Source of the DNA: Taxillus chinensis
Taxonomy: Eukaryota; Streptophyta; Magnoliopsida; Santalales; Loranthaceae
DNA length: 64,000 nucleotides
Direction: 5' to 3'
Assembly (NCBI GenBank): GCA_023512835.1
Contig: JAKCVP010000375.1
Span: 62,001 to 126,000, forward strand
In this document: in pieces, positions 30,053 to 41,070 of the stretch
Layout of the letters: every line of letters starts with the position of its first letter
Numbering within the stretch: position 1 is the first letter of the stretch
The notes under the pieces: generated by a model
Database searches by the model: none
What the model was told of the DNA's origin: nothing
What the model saw: only the letters and a program-made list of their open reading frames with translations
Translations under genes and position numbers: made by a program

Positions 30053-33000
30053 ATGAACGGCACCCCGAGGCTCACTTCTGCCTTTCAAAACACTCCCTCA
30101 CCTTCCAGACCGATCAGACGAAGCAACCTCAGACGAAGCTCGTCTCCCAAGAAAGCCGCTCGACCTGAAACTCCGAGAATACAGGAGATTTCAGCTCTCG
30201 GTGCGGAAAAGGCCTCTGCGCAGGCTACGGCACCTGCCATCTCTTTCGACATAATCGATGCTCCCTCACAGCGTCTCTACGCAGCCGGCATATATGTCGG
30301 CCTGATACTATGGCGCCTCTACGACTTTTATAACCTCACAATCGACGAATCCGAGTCGTTATGGCTCTTCATGAAATGGGTCTCCATCGACGGCGTTTTC
30401 TTGTTTGGCCTTCCTAGCATGCGCATACCCTGGCTAGAATGGACCTCCTCCACTATGATGTTTCTTTTCGCACTGCACACATTATTCAATGGCATTCTGA
30501 TGTTTAGAGTCCCTGTGAGTCTCAGGCTCTCTGATCATGCTGGGCACCAAGCTAATCTGTATGGCTCAGATACCCCTCGGCGCATGGGTCGTTGCCTTCA
30601 CTCGCATCCTCTACGATCGCGAGATTGCGGTCTCAGAGCGCCGCGTTAAACCCGCTGATATCCTACACAATCCTCAGCTCATCCTGGGAAAGCAAATCAT
30701 CAACATCTTGCCCGAAGGCTCTGCCGTTCTGAATCCGGACAAGATGCCTCTGTGTCTACCGATTGAGAGCTCGGCTCCTACTATCCTACCCATTCAGATC
30801 AACCAGACGGTACCGACTTCGATTGAATTGTTCCGCTTCGAATTCGAGAGCTCGGAGCCTGAGGTTATTAGCATCACATCAAGCAATATAAAGAAGATGA
30901 GAAGCCATGCACTGAAGCACACGAGCAAGAACAACAAGGAGCCCTTGATGCTCCACTACCCCGTGAAAAAACCAGGCTTATATCGTCTTGGCCGGATCAT
31001 TGACGAGACCAAGCTGGAGGTCCAGCATGCGCAGACTGAAGCATTCGTGGTTAAGTGCCCATCCGCTATGGTCGGCCATGCTGGCAGAACAAGGTGTAAG
31101 GGCGAGTTTTCGAACATTGCTATCCAGGTTGAGGGAACGGCGCCATTGAAGATCAAGTACCGGAAAACAGTCAACGATCAGGATCGCGACGTGTCGTACC
31201 AAAGCATACAGCCGGACAACTTCAATTCTCCGCTTATCCGTCAAAAGGCCGCTGGTCCAGCAGTCCTCTACGGCGACAACGATCTGACCTGGGCGCGGGC
31301 GCAGAAGATCCTGGTGCCGCTGAACGAGACATTGGTGCAAGCAGGCGAATGGACCTACTCGATCGAAGAAGTTTCAGACGCTTTCGGTAACGTACAAACA
31401 TACACAACGAAATCGGAAGAGTACGAGGCGCCAAAGTCGAAGTCTGGAAAGATCGAGGACAGCTTTATCGTACTTGAGCGGCCGCGTGCAGCTCTAAATT
31501 CTGGCCGCTCGATTCCACTCGAGCCTTTCAGAGTCGCCCGGGGAGAGTCGGTGGAAGTACCTGTCGTCCTACGACATCGCGATCCTCACGAACCTGATGG
31601 TCAGGAGTACGCAATCTCATACCAATTCACTCCCGAGTCAGACGTGCAGCCCGACGGTCTGCCCAATAACTCCACTGTCGCATCCAGCTTCCGCTTCAAG
31701 CGTACAGGCTCTCTGCCCCGTGTTCGTGAGCCTGGGCTTTACAGCTTGCAGACCATTGCGACGGACAAATGCACCGGTCAAATCGACGAGCCTTCTACAT
31801 TTCAGGTCATTAATCCACCGGAGCCCCAGGTCGAGATCTCGAAGGAGAACATCCATGACAAATGCGCTGATCGAAACATTGGTCTCCGCATGCTGCTTGA
31901 TTTCAGCGGCACGCCGCCCTTCACTGTCCACTGGACAGAGCAAAGAGATAATGGCAAGAATCGTCTAGACAAGTACAGGAAATTCGACGGCCCTCGTGGT
32001 CAGATCGAGCTGCGTCCCACCGAAGCGGGTCACTACACTTATCACTTCACAGGTCTCAGCGATGACGTCTACCACGGTCAGAATCTCAAGCCCCAGAAGC
32101 TCATCTTTGAGCAGAGTGTGAAGCCATCGGTGTACGCAGGTTTCATTGATCGCGGATCCAAGCAAGGGGCTTGTCTTGACGAGTCTGTCAAGTATGGCGT
32201 CAAGTTCGCAGGCGAGGGGCCGTGGACACTCGAGTATGAGCTGGTGCACGGCAACAAACGAGACCGCAGGAAGCTGGAAAGCTCTGCCAATGTAGTCGAG
32301 ATTGAAACTGGTCCTCTGAGCGCTGGTGGTGAATACTCGCTTGCCTTACTTGGCGTTTCCGACAAGATGGGCTGCCGAGAGTCGCTCACACAGGATGTCA
32401 AGATCAATGTGCGTCATCAAAAGCCGCGAGCAGGCTTCGGCTTCCTTGATGGTCGCCAGTCCATCAGCATACTCCAGACGAAGAAGGTCAAGTTGCCTGT
32501 CCGCTTGTCCGGAGAAGGACCCTGGACCGTCTACTACCAATACGCAAAACTTGGCGCCGAGGAGCCTAGCGACAGACAGGTGTACAGACCATCCCGCAAT
32601 AACGACGTCCTGGAAGTCCAGCGACCAGGTCGGTACGAGATCACGTCTGTACACGATTCCAGATGTCCGGGCTCGGCAGATGAAAAGACCAACAAGTTTG
32701 ACGTTTCCTGGATCCCACGACCGCAAATTTCAGCGACTGAAGGACCTCAGCAGCGCATCGACGGCAACACCATCATCCGCGATGCGGTTTGCGAAGGCGA
32801 TGACGATGCGATTGACTTGAACCTCCAAGGCGCGCCGCCATTCGAGATTGACTACCAAGAGAACATCACGCCTGAGAAGGGATCGAAGGCTCTGCGTAAT
32901 CAGCATGCTAGCTTCCCTGGCAACAGCGCACAAATTAGACTTAATACCAACCAGGCTGGAAAGTATGAGTATGTCTTCTCTCGACTGGGCGACTACAACT

Positions 33001-33986
33001 ATGATCACGACTCGAAGCATCACTCGCCCATTGTCATTGAGCAACTTGTGCACGCTCGTCCGACAGCTACCTTTGCTACGCCCGGCAAAGTCTACAGTTT
33101 CTGCCAGGGCGACGACAGCGCTGCCGAAGACTCGGAGAAGATCCCCGTCACGCTCACTGGAAAACCGCCATTCACCGTGGATCTGGAGATTAAGCACAAT
33201 GGACGCGCGTCTCGACCGACGCCGCTGTCCATCCCGAATATACCTAGCACCAGGCACGAGATTTCCATTCCCCATCGCCTTCTACAGACAGGCATCTCCA
33301 TCGTCACTATCCGCCGTGTTCGCGACTCACGAGGCTGTGAACGTCTAATCGACCCTGCAAACTCCCCCCGCGTCCAGATTTCCGTGCACGATAGTCCCAA
33401 CATCGTCGCCAACGAGCCAGAACGCCAACACTACTGTGTCGGCGACAGAATCTCCTTTGCTCTATCTGGCATCACGCCCTTTTCCGTCTTCTACACCTTT
33501 GAAGGCACGAGCCGGCGCGCCACCTCCACGACGCCCACATTCCGGCGTCTCGCCGAGAAAAAGGGCAACTTTACAATTACTGGCGTGCAAGATGCAGGCA
33601 GCAGCTGCCAGACCCGCACGCTAATTAACAAGGAGATCCACGAGCTGCCCTCGGTGCGCGTGAACAAGGGCCAGCCTTCGCGCAGCGATATCCACGCTGG
33701 CGGCAGCGCAGAGATCACCTTTGACTTTGGCGGCACCCCGCCGTTTGAGTTTACGTTTGTGCGCAGTGAGAATGTGAAGAAGGGTCGGCCGGCGCATGAG
33801 CGTGGTGCGGTGCTTGAGTCGCGCGTGCTTGAGAGCGAGGGGACACAGCTTAAGATTTCGGCGAGCGAAGAGGGGACGTATGAGGTTGTGGCGCTGCGGG
33901 ATCGATTTTGCTCTTTTGCGCTGCCGGGGCATGAGGGGGAGTTGGGCAAGTTCAAGGGCAGTGATCGGTTGCTGGGGTATTACTAG
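30053..33986 (+). CDS. POM152: Nucleoporin POM152, nuclear pore membrane ring protein, 2 exons
   Basis: POM152 anchors the nuclear pore complex in the pore membrane, with a short cytoplasmic N-terminus and a long tail in the lumen of the nuclear envelope. Exons are 30053-30514 and 30570-33986 around a 55-nt intron (GTGAGT...CTCAG), joining MFRVP to IPLGAWVV. The product is 1292 residues (yeast 1337). Residues 1-75 are basic and disordered. Membrane segments lie at about 78-95 (YAAGIYVGLILWRLYDF), 105-125 and 132-165. The rest is a chain of Ig-like repeats marked by recurring APPFEIDY, GTPPFTVHW, GKPPFTVDLE and GITPFSVFYTF strands and by Cys-x-Gly-Asp turns such as VCEGDDDA, FCQGDDSA and YCVGDRIS. 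The overall pattern is specific to Pom152. Confidence 0.95.
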
Positions 33987-34256
33987 ATGGTGAATACCTA
34001 GGTAGGGTTGGTTGACGCAGATGGTGCTTGACTGCCATGGGCCTCTGTTAGCCTGGCACGTGACCTGGCTTAGCTTCCATGGCTTGTCTGCCTCGTCTGG
34101 GTGACATGTATTGAATGTGATTATTTTGATGTATCTTGCTTTTCGTACTGTTTTTCTGCTCGAGATAGTGTCTGCTGTTTCCTCACTTTTGTTCGCTTTG
34201 TACAGTGCTGTTCCGTGTACACTTTCGTGTCTTCTCAAGCGTCCCATGGTCAGAAC

Positions 34257-34655
34257 CTAGGTATGGCGAGCTGCACCAGGGGTCGTGCCCTCTCCGCCTG
34301 CCCACCTCGATTTGTAGCGTGACATGGTCATCATACCTGCAACATACTCCTCCAAAGGCCGCTGGGAGTAATACGCTGTGAGCTTACGCCTCTTCTCTTC
34401 GTTAGGCTGTATGGTGACCATTTCGAAGGAATCAGGCTCCATATGCTTCCAGTTAGCACTATCCTCGCAGCACGCGGCCGCTGCACCGCTTGATACGCTC
34501 GACTCCGGCGTCTTTAGGTCAAGGCAGGATTTCTGAGGGGCTGGCCAGCCTAGGACCTTGGGCTTGCGGCGGATACTTGGACATTTGGCTGCTAGGTCTA
34601 GGGTTGTGTCGCAGGTGACTTTCCAAGTTGATTTGATAAGGTCGGAGGGATTCAT
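34257..34655 (-). CDS. Small hypothetical protein
   Basis: Unrecognised; 132 residues from the ATG giving MNPSDLIKSTWK. The open frame extends further upstream, but that part is Arg/Pro/Ser-biased and resembles non-coding sequence. The protein has five cysteines spread through the middle, with a CC pair (AAAACCEDSANW), and a C-terminal half of fairly natural composition (MEPDSFEMVTIQPNEEKRRK, then LTAYYSQRPLEEYVAGMM). No signal peptide, membrane segment or domain was found. It converges with POM152. The gene may be real, or may be a fragment of a longer spliced gene whose other exons I cannot place. Confidence 0.4.
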   Translation of the reverse strand: MNPSDLIKSTWKVTCDTTLDLAAKCPSIRRKPKVLGWPAPQKSCLDLKTPESSVSSGAAAACCEDSANWKHMEPDSFEMVTIQPNEEKRRKLTAYYSQRPLEEYVAGMMTMSRYKSRWAGGEGTTPGAARHT

Positions 34656-35169
34656 TTTGCCTGCTGAGTGGTTTGCGACGTTGGGAATGTGTGGCGCTTG
34701 GATTTTGTGTGATGCTGGTAGTCGGTGCAGTTTGCGATGTCTGCGACTATCCGAGGAGGGTTGGCGTGGGTATTTATTTCTTGGTTCGCGAGACTGAGCG
34801 CATCCTTCCTCTGATCGCGTCGATCGTCTGAGCGGAGGCAGAGGCTGGGCTAGCCAGACTCTTAGTCTAGGATGATGTCCATATGACATGCTTTTTGAGC
34901 TTCAGAGCGCAGGTTTTCATCGTCATAATCTTGCGTATAGGTTGCAGCAAGATGATGCTTGTGCGAGCCTCGCTGTCTGGTGGCGGAGCGTAGCCGCGAG
35001 GCCGTCTGTGGTGGTCTCGGCTGCTTTGATCATGCGTCGATCTCTTTGGATTTCTTCACACGATCATTCCAGAGGCCTCTTCTGACCCTCTTTGGATCAT
35101 TTTTGTGTCTTCGACGAAGCTTGCAACCATCCATACCGGACGTTGAGAACATTTCGGCAGTCGCAGCAC
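34656..35169. other. Intergenic region, no gene seen
   Basis: Lies between the small hypothetical gene and the MoxR-like gene, both on the minus strand. I see only short frames with no domain. Confidence 0.5.
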
Positions 35170-36177
35170 TCAGAGAGGAGCAGGCACGGTCGAAATGATC
35201 TCATCCACGATCGTGTCTGCCGTGACGCCTCTGAGCGCAGCTTCAACCGCATCTCTATCACTGCCCCACTGCATACTTCGCTCGTTGTCAGGTGTAGCCA
35301 CGACGATGCGATGGGCGAGAACTTTTCGTGCGGCCAAAGCAACGATGCTCGGTGTGACGAAGTTGATGCCGTTGAGCACCGCGAGGATCTTGGTTAATTG
35401 ACCGATATAGCGAGGACTGACGGCGCTGACTCCGCCTGCGACCGCGCGATGCAGCCGCATAAAGGTGACCATGTCATGCTCGTAGCGACGAATCTCAGCA
35501 GTGGCGTTGACACCCTTGACCCTTTGTCTTAGCTCCTCAACTGCACTCTCGCTCAGTATTGGCAGGACTCCCGGCGGTTTGCGGACGACGGATGCGCCGG
35601 ACTCTTCTGAGCTGTGCGTGGACGCTGCGTCTTGTACGATGATGGACGAAGCCTTGGTTGACGCGGCCTCGTCTTCTTCAGGCTCGGCGGCATGGGATAT
35701 CCAGAAGAAGTCGTTCAGATGTTTACTCTTGAATTTTGGCCATAGACCAGCTTCGCTTTCGCATACTGCTACGAGGCAAAAGTTCTTCGGGCAGAGATGG
35801 ACGCCGCCTTTCCCTGTGATGCGGCGGGTGTGCATCAGCTCAAGAGCCATGAGTTGCACCTCTCGGCTTGCCTTGTCAAGTGAGGCAGTAATGACTATGG
35901 TCGCGACGCGGCGACTGTCAAAGGCGCGCTGGTCTTCGGTGTCTGGCTCATCAATGAGGATTGCCTCTGTGAACGCGCTTAGTGTCGTCTCTGGGGTGAG
36001 GGTGACCAAGGCGCAGGTCAGGCCTAGTGTTGACGATGCCGTAGTCTCCAACTCCTTGATGACTTTTCTCTGATCTTCGGGCGTTACTTGGATCAGCAGA
36101 TGATGTGACGCGATGATTGACGTTAGGAGAGCTAGGGAAGTAGATGGCAATTGTGAGATGGCGGCGTTGTAGTCCAT
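35170..36177 (-). CDS. MoxR/Mg-chelatase-like AAA+ remnant protein lacking Walker A
   Basis: A single exon of 335 residues. The C-terminus, VSPRYIGQLTKILAVLNGIN then VTPSIVALAARKVLAHRIVV, matches the helical lid of MoxR/BchI AAA+ ATPases, where the pattern is GxSPR, then VTPxDVxxLAxxVLxHR. The middle (ALELMHTRRITGKGGVHLCP, KNFCLVAVCES, HLNDFFWISHAAEPEEDE) resembles the Walker B to sensor region of fungal proteins annotated as magnesium-chelatase-like. The N-terminal 100 residues have no GxxGxGKT nucleotide loop, so ATP hydrolysis is doubtful. An acidic/Ser-rich insertion (about 165-205) interrupts the fold. Function unknown. It is transcribed divergently from VPS16. Confidence 0.7.
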   Translation of the reverse strand: MDYNAAISQLPSTSLALLTSIIASHHLLIQVTPEDQRKVIKELETTASSTLGLTCALVTLTPETTLSAFTEAILIDEPDTEDQRAFDSRRVATIVITASLDKASREVQLMALELMHTRRITGKGGVHLCPKNFCLVAVCESEAGLWPKFKSKHLNDFFWISHAAEPEEDEAASTKASSIIVQDAASTHSSEESGASVVRKPPGVLPILSESAVEELRQRVKGVNATAEIRRYEHDMVTFMRLHRAVAGGVSAVSPRYIGQLTKILAVLNGINFVTPSIVALAARKVLAHRIVVATPDNERSMQWGSDRDAVEAALRGVTADTIVDEIISTVPAPL

Positions 36178-36673
36178 TTTGCGAACCTAGCCGTGGCCCA
36201 AAGTATTCTTTATTTCTCAAGGTCTGCCAAGGGAATGTATCGTGATCTGCAGCCAGTGCTCGTTCTGCTGCCAAAGAGCACCGATGAGATGGCTGTCCTC
36301 TGTGATGATTAGAGGTTGTCCGTTTTAGAGCCTGCAGGGCGGACGTGTAGCAAACAGTACAAGCAAGATAGCTCCGCATGCGTACCTTGGCGACTCTATC
36401 AAGAAGCTAGACTAGCATTCCAAATATCTAGTCCCACCTGCTGCTCACCCAGTGTTGGCAAGCAGTCGCGTCTGGAAGGAAGACACAAAGTGAGGCGTCA
36501 GCGGGGCGTCAGGGTATAGCTACTGCCGTTAGTCACTCGCCTGAACCAACCCAGATCAGGCAGTCGCCCTCTGACTTCACCTCATCTATCGTCTCAAGTC
36601 TCGCACCGTTTAGTAAAGGCAAGACACACTCACGCAGTGCACAGAGCCTCGCAATCGATGGTGAGACCATAAG
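36178..36673. other. Divergent promoter region upstream of VPS16
   Basis: Separates the start codons of the MoxR-like gene (-) and VPS16 (+). No gene or striking element was recognised. Confidence 0.6.
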
Positions 36674-39307
36674 ATGGGTCCTGCTCCCAAGCCGACCGAA
36701 GGATGGGAGAAGCTTGGTGACAGGTACTACCGCAAGATCCAGCTGTACTCGACTGTCTTCGATCCGGATGTTGAGCTGGAGAACTACCTCATTGCCAGCG
36801 CACCCTACTCTGGCGCGATAGGTGAGGCACATCTTCAAAACTAATGCCCAACAGCTGGATTTACTGACCATTGATTCAGCCCTGTATCGTGATCCTAGCA
36901 AGATCTATGCTTTTCACTCTGCTGAGACATCACGAGCTCTAATCGACATCTACAGCTGTGCTGGTAGACTGATCAGAAGCATAGAAGTATGTGAAATCAT
37001 ACTGAAACTCAAAAAGCCCTTCTAATTGCTCGTACATAGTGGGAGAAAGGTCCAATCAAAGGGCTGGGCTGGTCAGAAGAAGAGACGCTCCTAGTCGTGT
37101 CGCAAGATGGCACAGTAAGAGCGTACGCGGATCTTTCGGAGGACTTTACGCCGCTCTCGCTCGGCGAAGCAGCGGAGCAAGAGGGCGTTCTTGAATGTCG
37201 ATTCTATGCCACTGGCTTGGTCGCGTTGCTCGCTGATAATCGGCTGGTAGCCGTCACCGACTACAAAGACCCTCATCCCAAGCTCCTTGCGCAACCGCCC
37301 TCGGATGAAGTCGTCTCCTGGTCTCTCATCCCTCCTGCCTACAGTCTTTCCCGTTCTGTAGAGGTACTCTTGGCCATCAATCAGACCATCAACGTTGTCG
37401 ATTCATCCGACTCTGAGGACCGAATGTTACAGAACGGGCCTTTCCGCCATATCGCCGTGTCTCCCAATGGCCGCTTCATTTCGCTCTATACTGACGACGC
37501 TAAAGTGTGGGTCATCTCTGCAGATTTTCAAGAGAAACTCTCTGAGTACAGCACAAAGATCAAAACCCCACCCAAAGACCTTCAATGGTGTGGCAACGAT
37601 GCTGTTGTGTTAGCTTGGGAAGATGAGATACACTTGGTCGGCCCCGATGGACACGCAACAAAGTACTACTACGACAGCTTTGTACAACTTCTGCCTGACA
37701 TTGACGGTGTTCGTGTCTTGACTAATGAGGCTGTGGAGTTTATCCAAAGAGTACCTGATGTCAATGCAGCTGCTCTGAGTCTAGGTAGCACAGCACCTTC
37801 GGCTATCTTGCTGGATGCTGTCGCACAACTCGATCAAAAGAGTCCCAAAGCAGACGATAACATTCAAATGATACGGACGAGGCTCATCGAAGCTGTCGAT
37901 GACTGCATAGCGTCGGCAGGTGCTGAGTATGAAGTCCACTGGCAGAAGCAGCTGCTCAAAGGAGCTTCATTCGGCAAGACTGTACTTGACCACTATGATC
38001 CGGAGGACTTTGTCAGTATGCTAGACACCACACGCATCCTCAACGCCGTGCGCTTCTATGAAATTGGCTTACCGCTGTCGTACGATCAATACATTCGACT
38101 CGGGCCTGAAAGACTCATTCAGCGCCTCGTCAATCGGCGTCAATATCTACTTGCACTTCGACTGTCTGAGACACTGCGTCTAGCACCAGACACCATTTAC
38201 ATTAATTGGGCTTTGGAGAAGGTAAAGTCCTCCACCGAAGACGATGAGACAACCGCAAAGGCCGTAATCGCCAAGCTGTCTTCACAGAAAGGCATGCATT
38301 ATGATGAAATTGCGCGGATCGCATTCGACGAAGGCCGAGACCGTCTTGCTACATCGCTTCTCGAGCAGGAGTCTCTGGCGGGCAAGCAGGTGCCACTGCT
38401 GATCGAGATGAACAAGGGAAACTTGGCGCTCGACAAGGCTATCGAGAGCGGAGACAACGACTTAATACTCATGGCATTACTGAATCTGCGTTCCAAACTT
38501 CCTCTCGCCCAGTTCTTCCGGACGATCAACACACGACCGGTAGCATCGGCGTTGGTCGAAGCGACTTCCCGCGCAGAGGACCAAGAGCTGCTGAAGGACT
38601 TGTACTACCAAGATGACAGGCGACTTGACGGCGCCCTCCTTCTCTTCACGGATGCCCTGAAGCAGGAAGATGTCAACGCCAAGCTGGCGAAGCTGCGAGG
38701 CTCTGCGAAGCTTCTGCAAGATTCGAAAGATCTGATGCCTCAAGCGAAGATCGTTGAAGACACAGCGAGACTGCTGAAGCTTCAAGAGACACTGGACGCC
38801 GACGACTCTTTGGCACCTAGAGAAGGCGAGTCGCGTGCCCGCCACCGATATGCCGGAACATCGCTAAACGATACCGTCTACCATTTGATACTGCAAGGCC
38901 ATTCCAAGCGTGCAGCAAAGGTAGTGTCTGACTTTAAGCTGTCAGAGCGATCTCTGTGGTGGCTTCGACTGCGAGCTCTCGTTGCGGCCAGATCATGGCG
39001 AGAGCTTGAGGATTTCGGGACGAAGAACAAGCGAAGCCCGATTGGTTGGGAGGTGTTCTTCGAAGAAATCCTGGCAGCGGGAAACTCCAAGCTGGCCGGG
39101 ACGATATTTGTGCCCAAGTGCACTAATGTGACGGGACGGCAACGAGCAGAAATGTACGTCAAGTGCGGCATGGTCCCGAAAGCGGCCGAGGAAGCGGCCA
39201 AGGCCAGCGACGTGGAGTTTGTAGAGGAGCTGCTGAGCAAGGCCGACGGGCGAGATGTAATGGAAGTCCAGCGTGTCCGGCAGAGTATGCGTAAAGGCAA
39301 ACGCTAG
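36674..39307 (+). CDS. VPS16: Vacuolar sorting protein VPS16 (HOPS/CORVET core), 3 exons
   Basis: VPS16 is a class C Vps subunit that, with Vps33, forms the core of the HOPS and CORVET tethers driving fusion at endosomes and the vacuole. Exons are 36674-36821, 36880-36986 and 37040-39307; introns of 58 and 53 nt are GT...AG. Junctions read YSGAI/ALYRDPSKIY and LIRSIE/WEKGPIKGLGWS. The product is 840 residues, matching human VPS16 (839). The N-terminal beta-propeller includes GWSEEETLLVVSQDGTVRAY and QNGPFRHIAVSPNGRFISLY. The C-terminal alpha-solenoid includes ILNAVRFYEIGLPLSYDQY, HYDEIARIAFDEGRDRLATS and KGNLALDKAIESGDNDL, all classic Vps16 C-domain motifs. Its stop codon is only 10 bases from that of the convergent Las1-like gene. 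Confidence 0.96.
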
Positions 39308-39317
39308 TCTGGGCGCA

Positions 39318-40436
39318 TCATGACGGTAGATGCAGCGACTTGATAGTGACGCCAACTAAATGATGTTTGCGAACCAACGCCCACTCTTGCGACTCGAGTA
39401 TCCGTGACACCCACGCTCTCATCACCCGCTGTCGTTGCGTCATGTCTTCCTCCGCATCGCCACTGTTGAGTGTAATACTCATCGAAAGTAGCAGCAAGTA
39501 TGCCAGTTGAGGCAGCATGAGGCTCAGTTTCCTGAGTAAATCATCCCAGATGAGCACAGAAGACTTCATCACCCCCGCCGCGCGCGAAATATCCTTTTCA
39601 CCAGGAACGAGCATCCCACTACGCAGCAAAACCTCAATCAAGCCCTCCGCCCCTTCTTGCCCCCCCTTCGCACCCCGGAACAAAAAAGGCACGGCATCCC
39701 CCACCGCGGCACCAACACCAACACCACTCTTAACCTCGCCCTTTCTCGCCCGCAGAAATGCGCGCAGACAAACTTCTACCCCCGCGCGCGCCGCCCCTTC
39801 ATCAGCGATCAAGCGCGCATCCCGCGCTTCCCACGCGCCCACGCGCTCGGCTAACACACCCCAGTATCCATCGACAAGCCACGCGAGTCCGCGCGCCCAC
39901 ATGCGCAGTGTCTCCGCTAGACCAGGCAGGCGCATATGATTTACTGCGTGCCGGAACGCGACGAAATCCTCGGGCATGCCGATTGTCGCTGCGAGATCGT
40001 ACATGCTTGGACCTGCGCGCGAGCCCGTGGTGCGCACGCGCGCTATATCCAGATAGCCTGATACGAATTGGGACCAGGCTTGCAGGTAGGGTGCTATGAG
40101 GGTGAAGGTTGATGGATTTAAATTTACATTGGTGAGTGTGTTGGTGGTGTTGAGGGTGGAGGTTTCATTTTCAGCAGCGGCAGCGACGGCATTCCGTTCG
40201 ATGATGGAATAGTGCGATAGGCGTGCTTCGAGGAGTATGAGCGTGGCGAATTGCGCGTGCGGAAGATCTGATTGTCGAGCTTGTGCGCGCAATGTTGTTA
40301 CTAGCGCTGTTATTGGTTGCTCTAGCGCTGCGAGAGACTGTTGACCGGCGAGAAGTTGGCGGAGGGTTGATATGTAGTGTTGGAGAGTGGTTGTTGTTAG
40401 GTAGGCTGGTTTGTGAATTATGCGGGCTGATGACAT
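39318..40436 (-). CDS. LAS1: Las1-like pre-rRNA-processing endonuclease (divergent HEPN protein)
   Basis: A single exon of 372 residues from ATG at 40436. The core matches Las1, the HEPN ribonuclease that cuts ITS2 in pre-rRNA together with the Grc3 kinase: FVSGYLD, then LAATIGMPEDFVAFRHAVNH, then LRMWARGLAWLVDGYW. The R-H-x(3)-H catalytic motif is intact (Arg162, His163, His167). Upstream, ALVTTLRAQARQSDLPHAQF corresponds to the usual AWxxRGxLPHAVE helix. The expected N-terminal PWR..EW block is not recognisable, and a Thr/Asn-rich insertion (about 90-112) is present. The C-terminal 170 residues include a Gly/Val-rich loop and an unassigned helical end. Divergence makes the name less than certain. 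It converges with VPS16. Confidence 0.65.
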   Translation of the reverse strand: MSSARIIHKPAYLTTTTLQHYISTLRQLLAGQQSLAALEQPITALVTTLRAQARQSDLPHAQFATLILLEARLSHYSIIERNAVAAAAENETSTLNTTNTLTNVNLNPSTFTLIAPYLQAWSQFVSGYLDIARVRTTGSRAGPSMYDLAATIGMPEDFVAFRHAVNHMRLPGLAETLRMWARGLAWLVDGYWGVLAERVGAWEARDARLIADEGAARAGVEVCLRAFLRARKGEVKSGVGVGAAVGDAVPFLFRGAKGGQEGAEGLIEVLLRSGMLVPGEKDISRAAGVMKSSVLIWDDLLRKLSLMLPQLAYLLLLSMSITLNSGDAEEDMTQRQRVMRAWVSRILESQEWALVRKHHLVGVTIKSLHLPS

Positions 40437-41070
40437 TTTTTTTCCCAAATTTATGCTGAAGAAGAATGCTGGCTGGCGCAGATGAAAATTTGTGATTGAA
40501 TGGCTTCCGAGATTAAGGAGTGTGAAGCTGAAGATTCATGCAGGCGGTTATTTGTGATTTTGGTACTGTAATCAGATATACATTCTGGCTGTCGTTTTGC
40601 GAGAAGGTTTGGTCTGCGGAAACGATGGATGGACTTTGGCGTGAGGTTTCAGATGGAGATTCACGTGTTTGTCTCTTTACGGACAAATCTAATGCTTGCC
40701 TCTTGTCTCCCATGAGCACCAACGCATCCATGAACAGGACTGGTGAACATAGTCTGAATATTTCCTTTAGCAGCGGGGGATCTGGGCCGTCGCCTGTATG
40801 TGTGGCCTGCGTTGTCCATGCAAGATCGCACCGCTACAATGTCGAATGGCGCCTGGTGCTGCTATGCCGCATGGTCAGCCGCTCACTCATTAGTATCCAA
40901 ATACAAGTGCTCGCCCCAATGGACTGACCTCACCTGTCCATCCCTACATGCCGCTCCTCCAACTCTCAGCACCTCTCCACCAAAGTTCCACAACACCCCT
41001 CCACCTCCTCCTCCTCCTCACACATCCAAAACCCAAATCCACAATTGCACCGCACTCAACCAAAAGCAAA
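40437..41070. other. Divergent promoter between LAS1-like gene and TRS31
   Basis: Upstream region of both genes. The TRS31 side is strongly C/A-rich (a pyrimidine-biased leader). Short frames in it have extreme composition and are not supported as genes. Confidence 0.55.

Noticed and set aside
33621..34247. 208-codon minus-strand frame
   Set aside because: It is antisense to the POM152 Ig-like repeats, an open frame created by codon bias.
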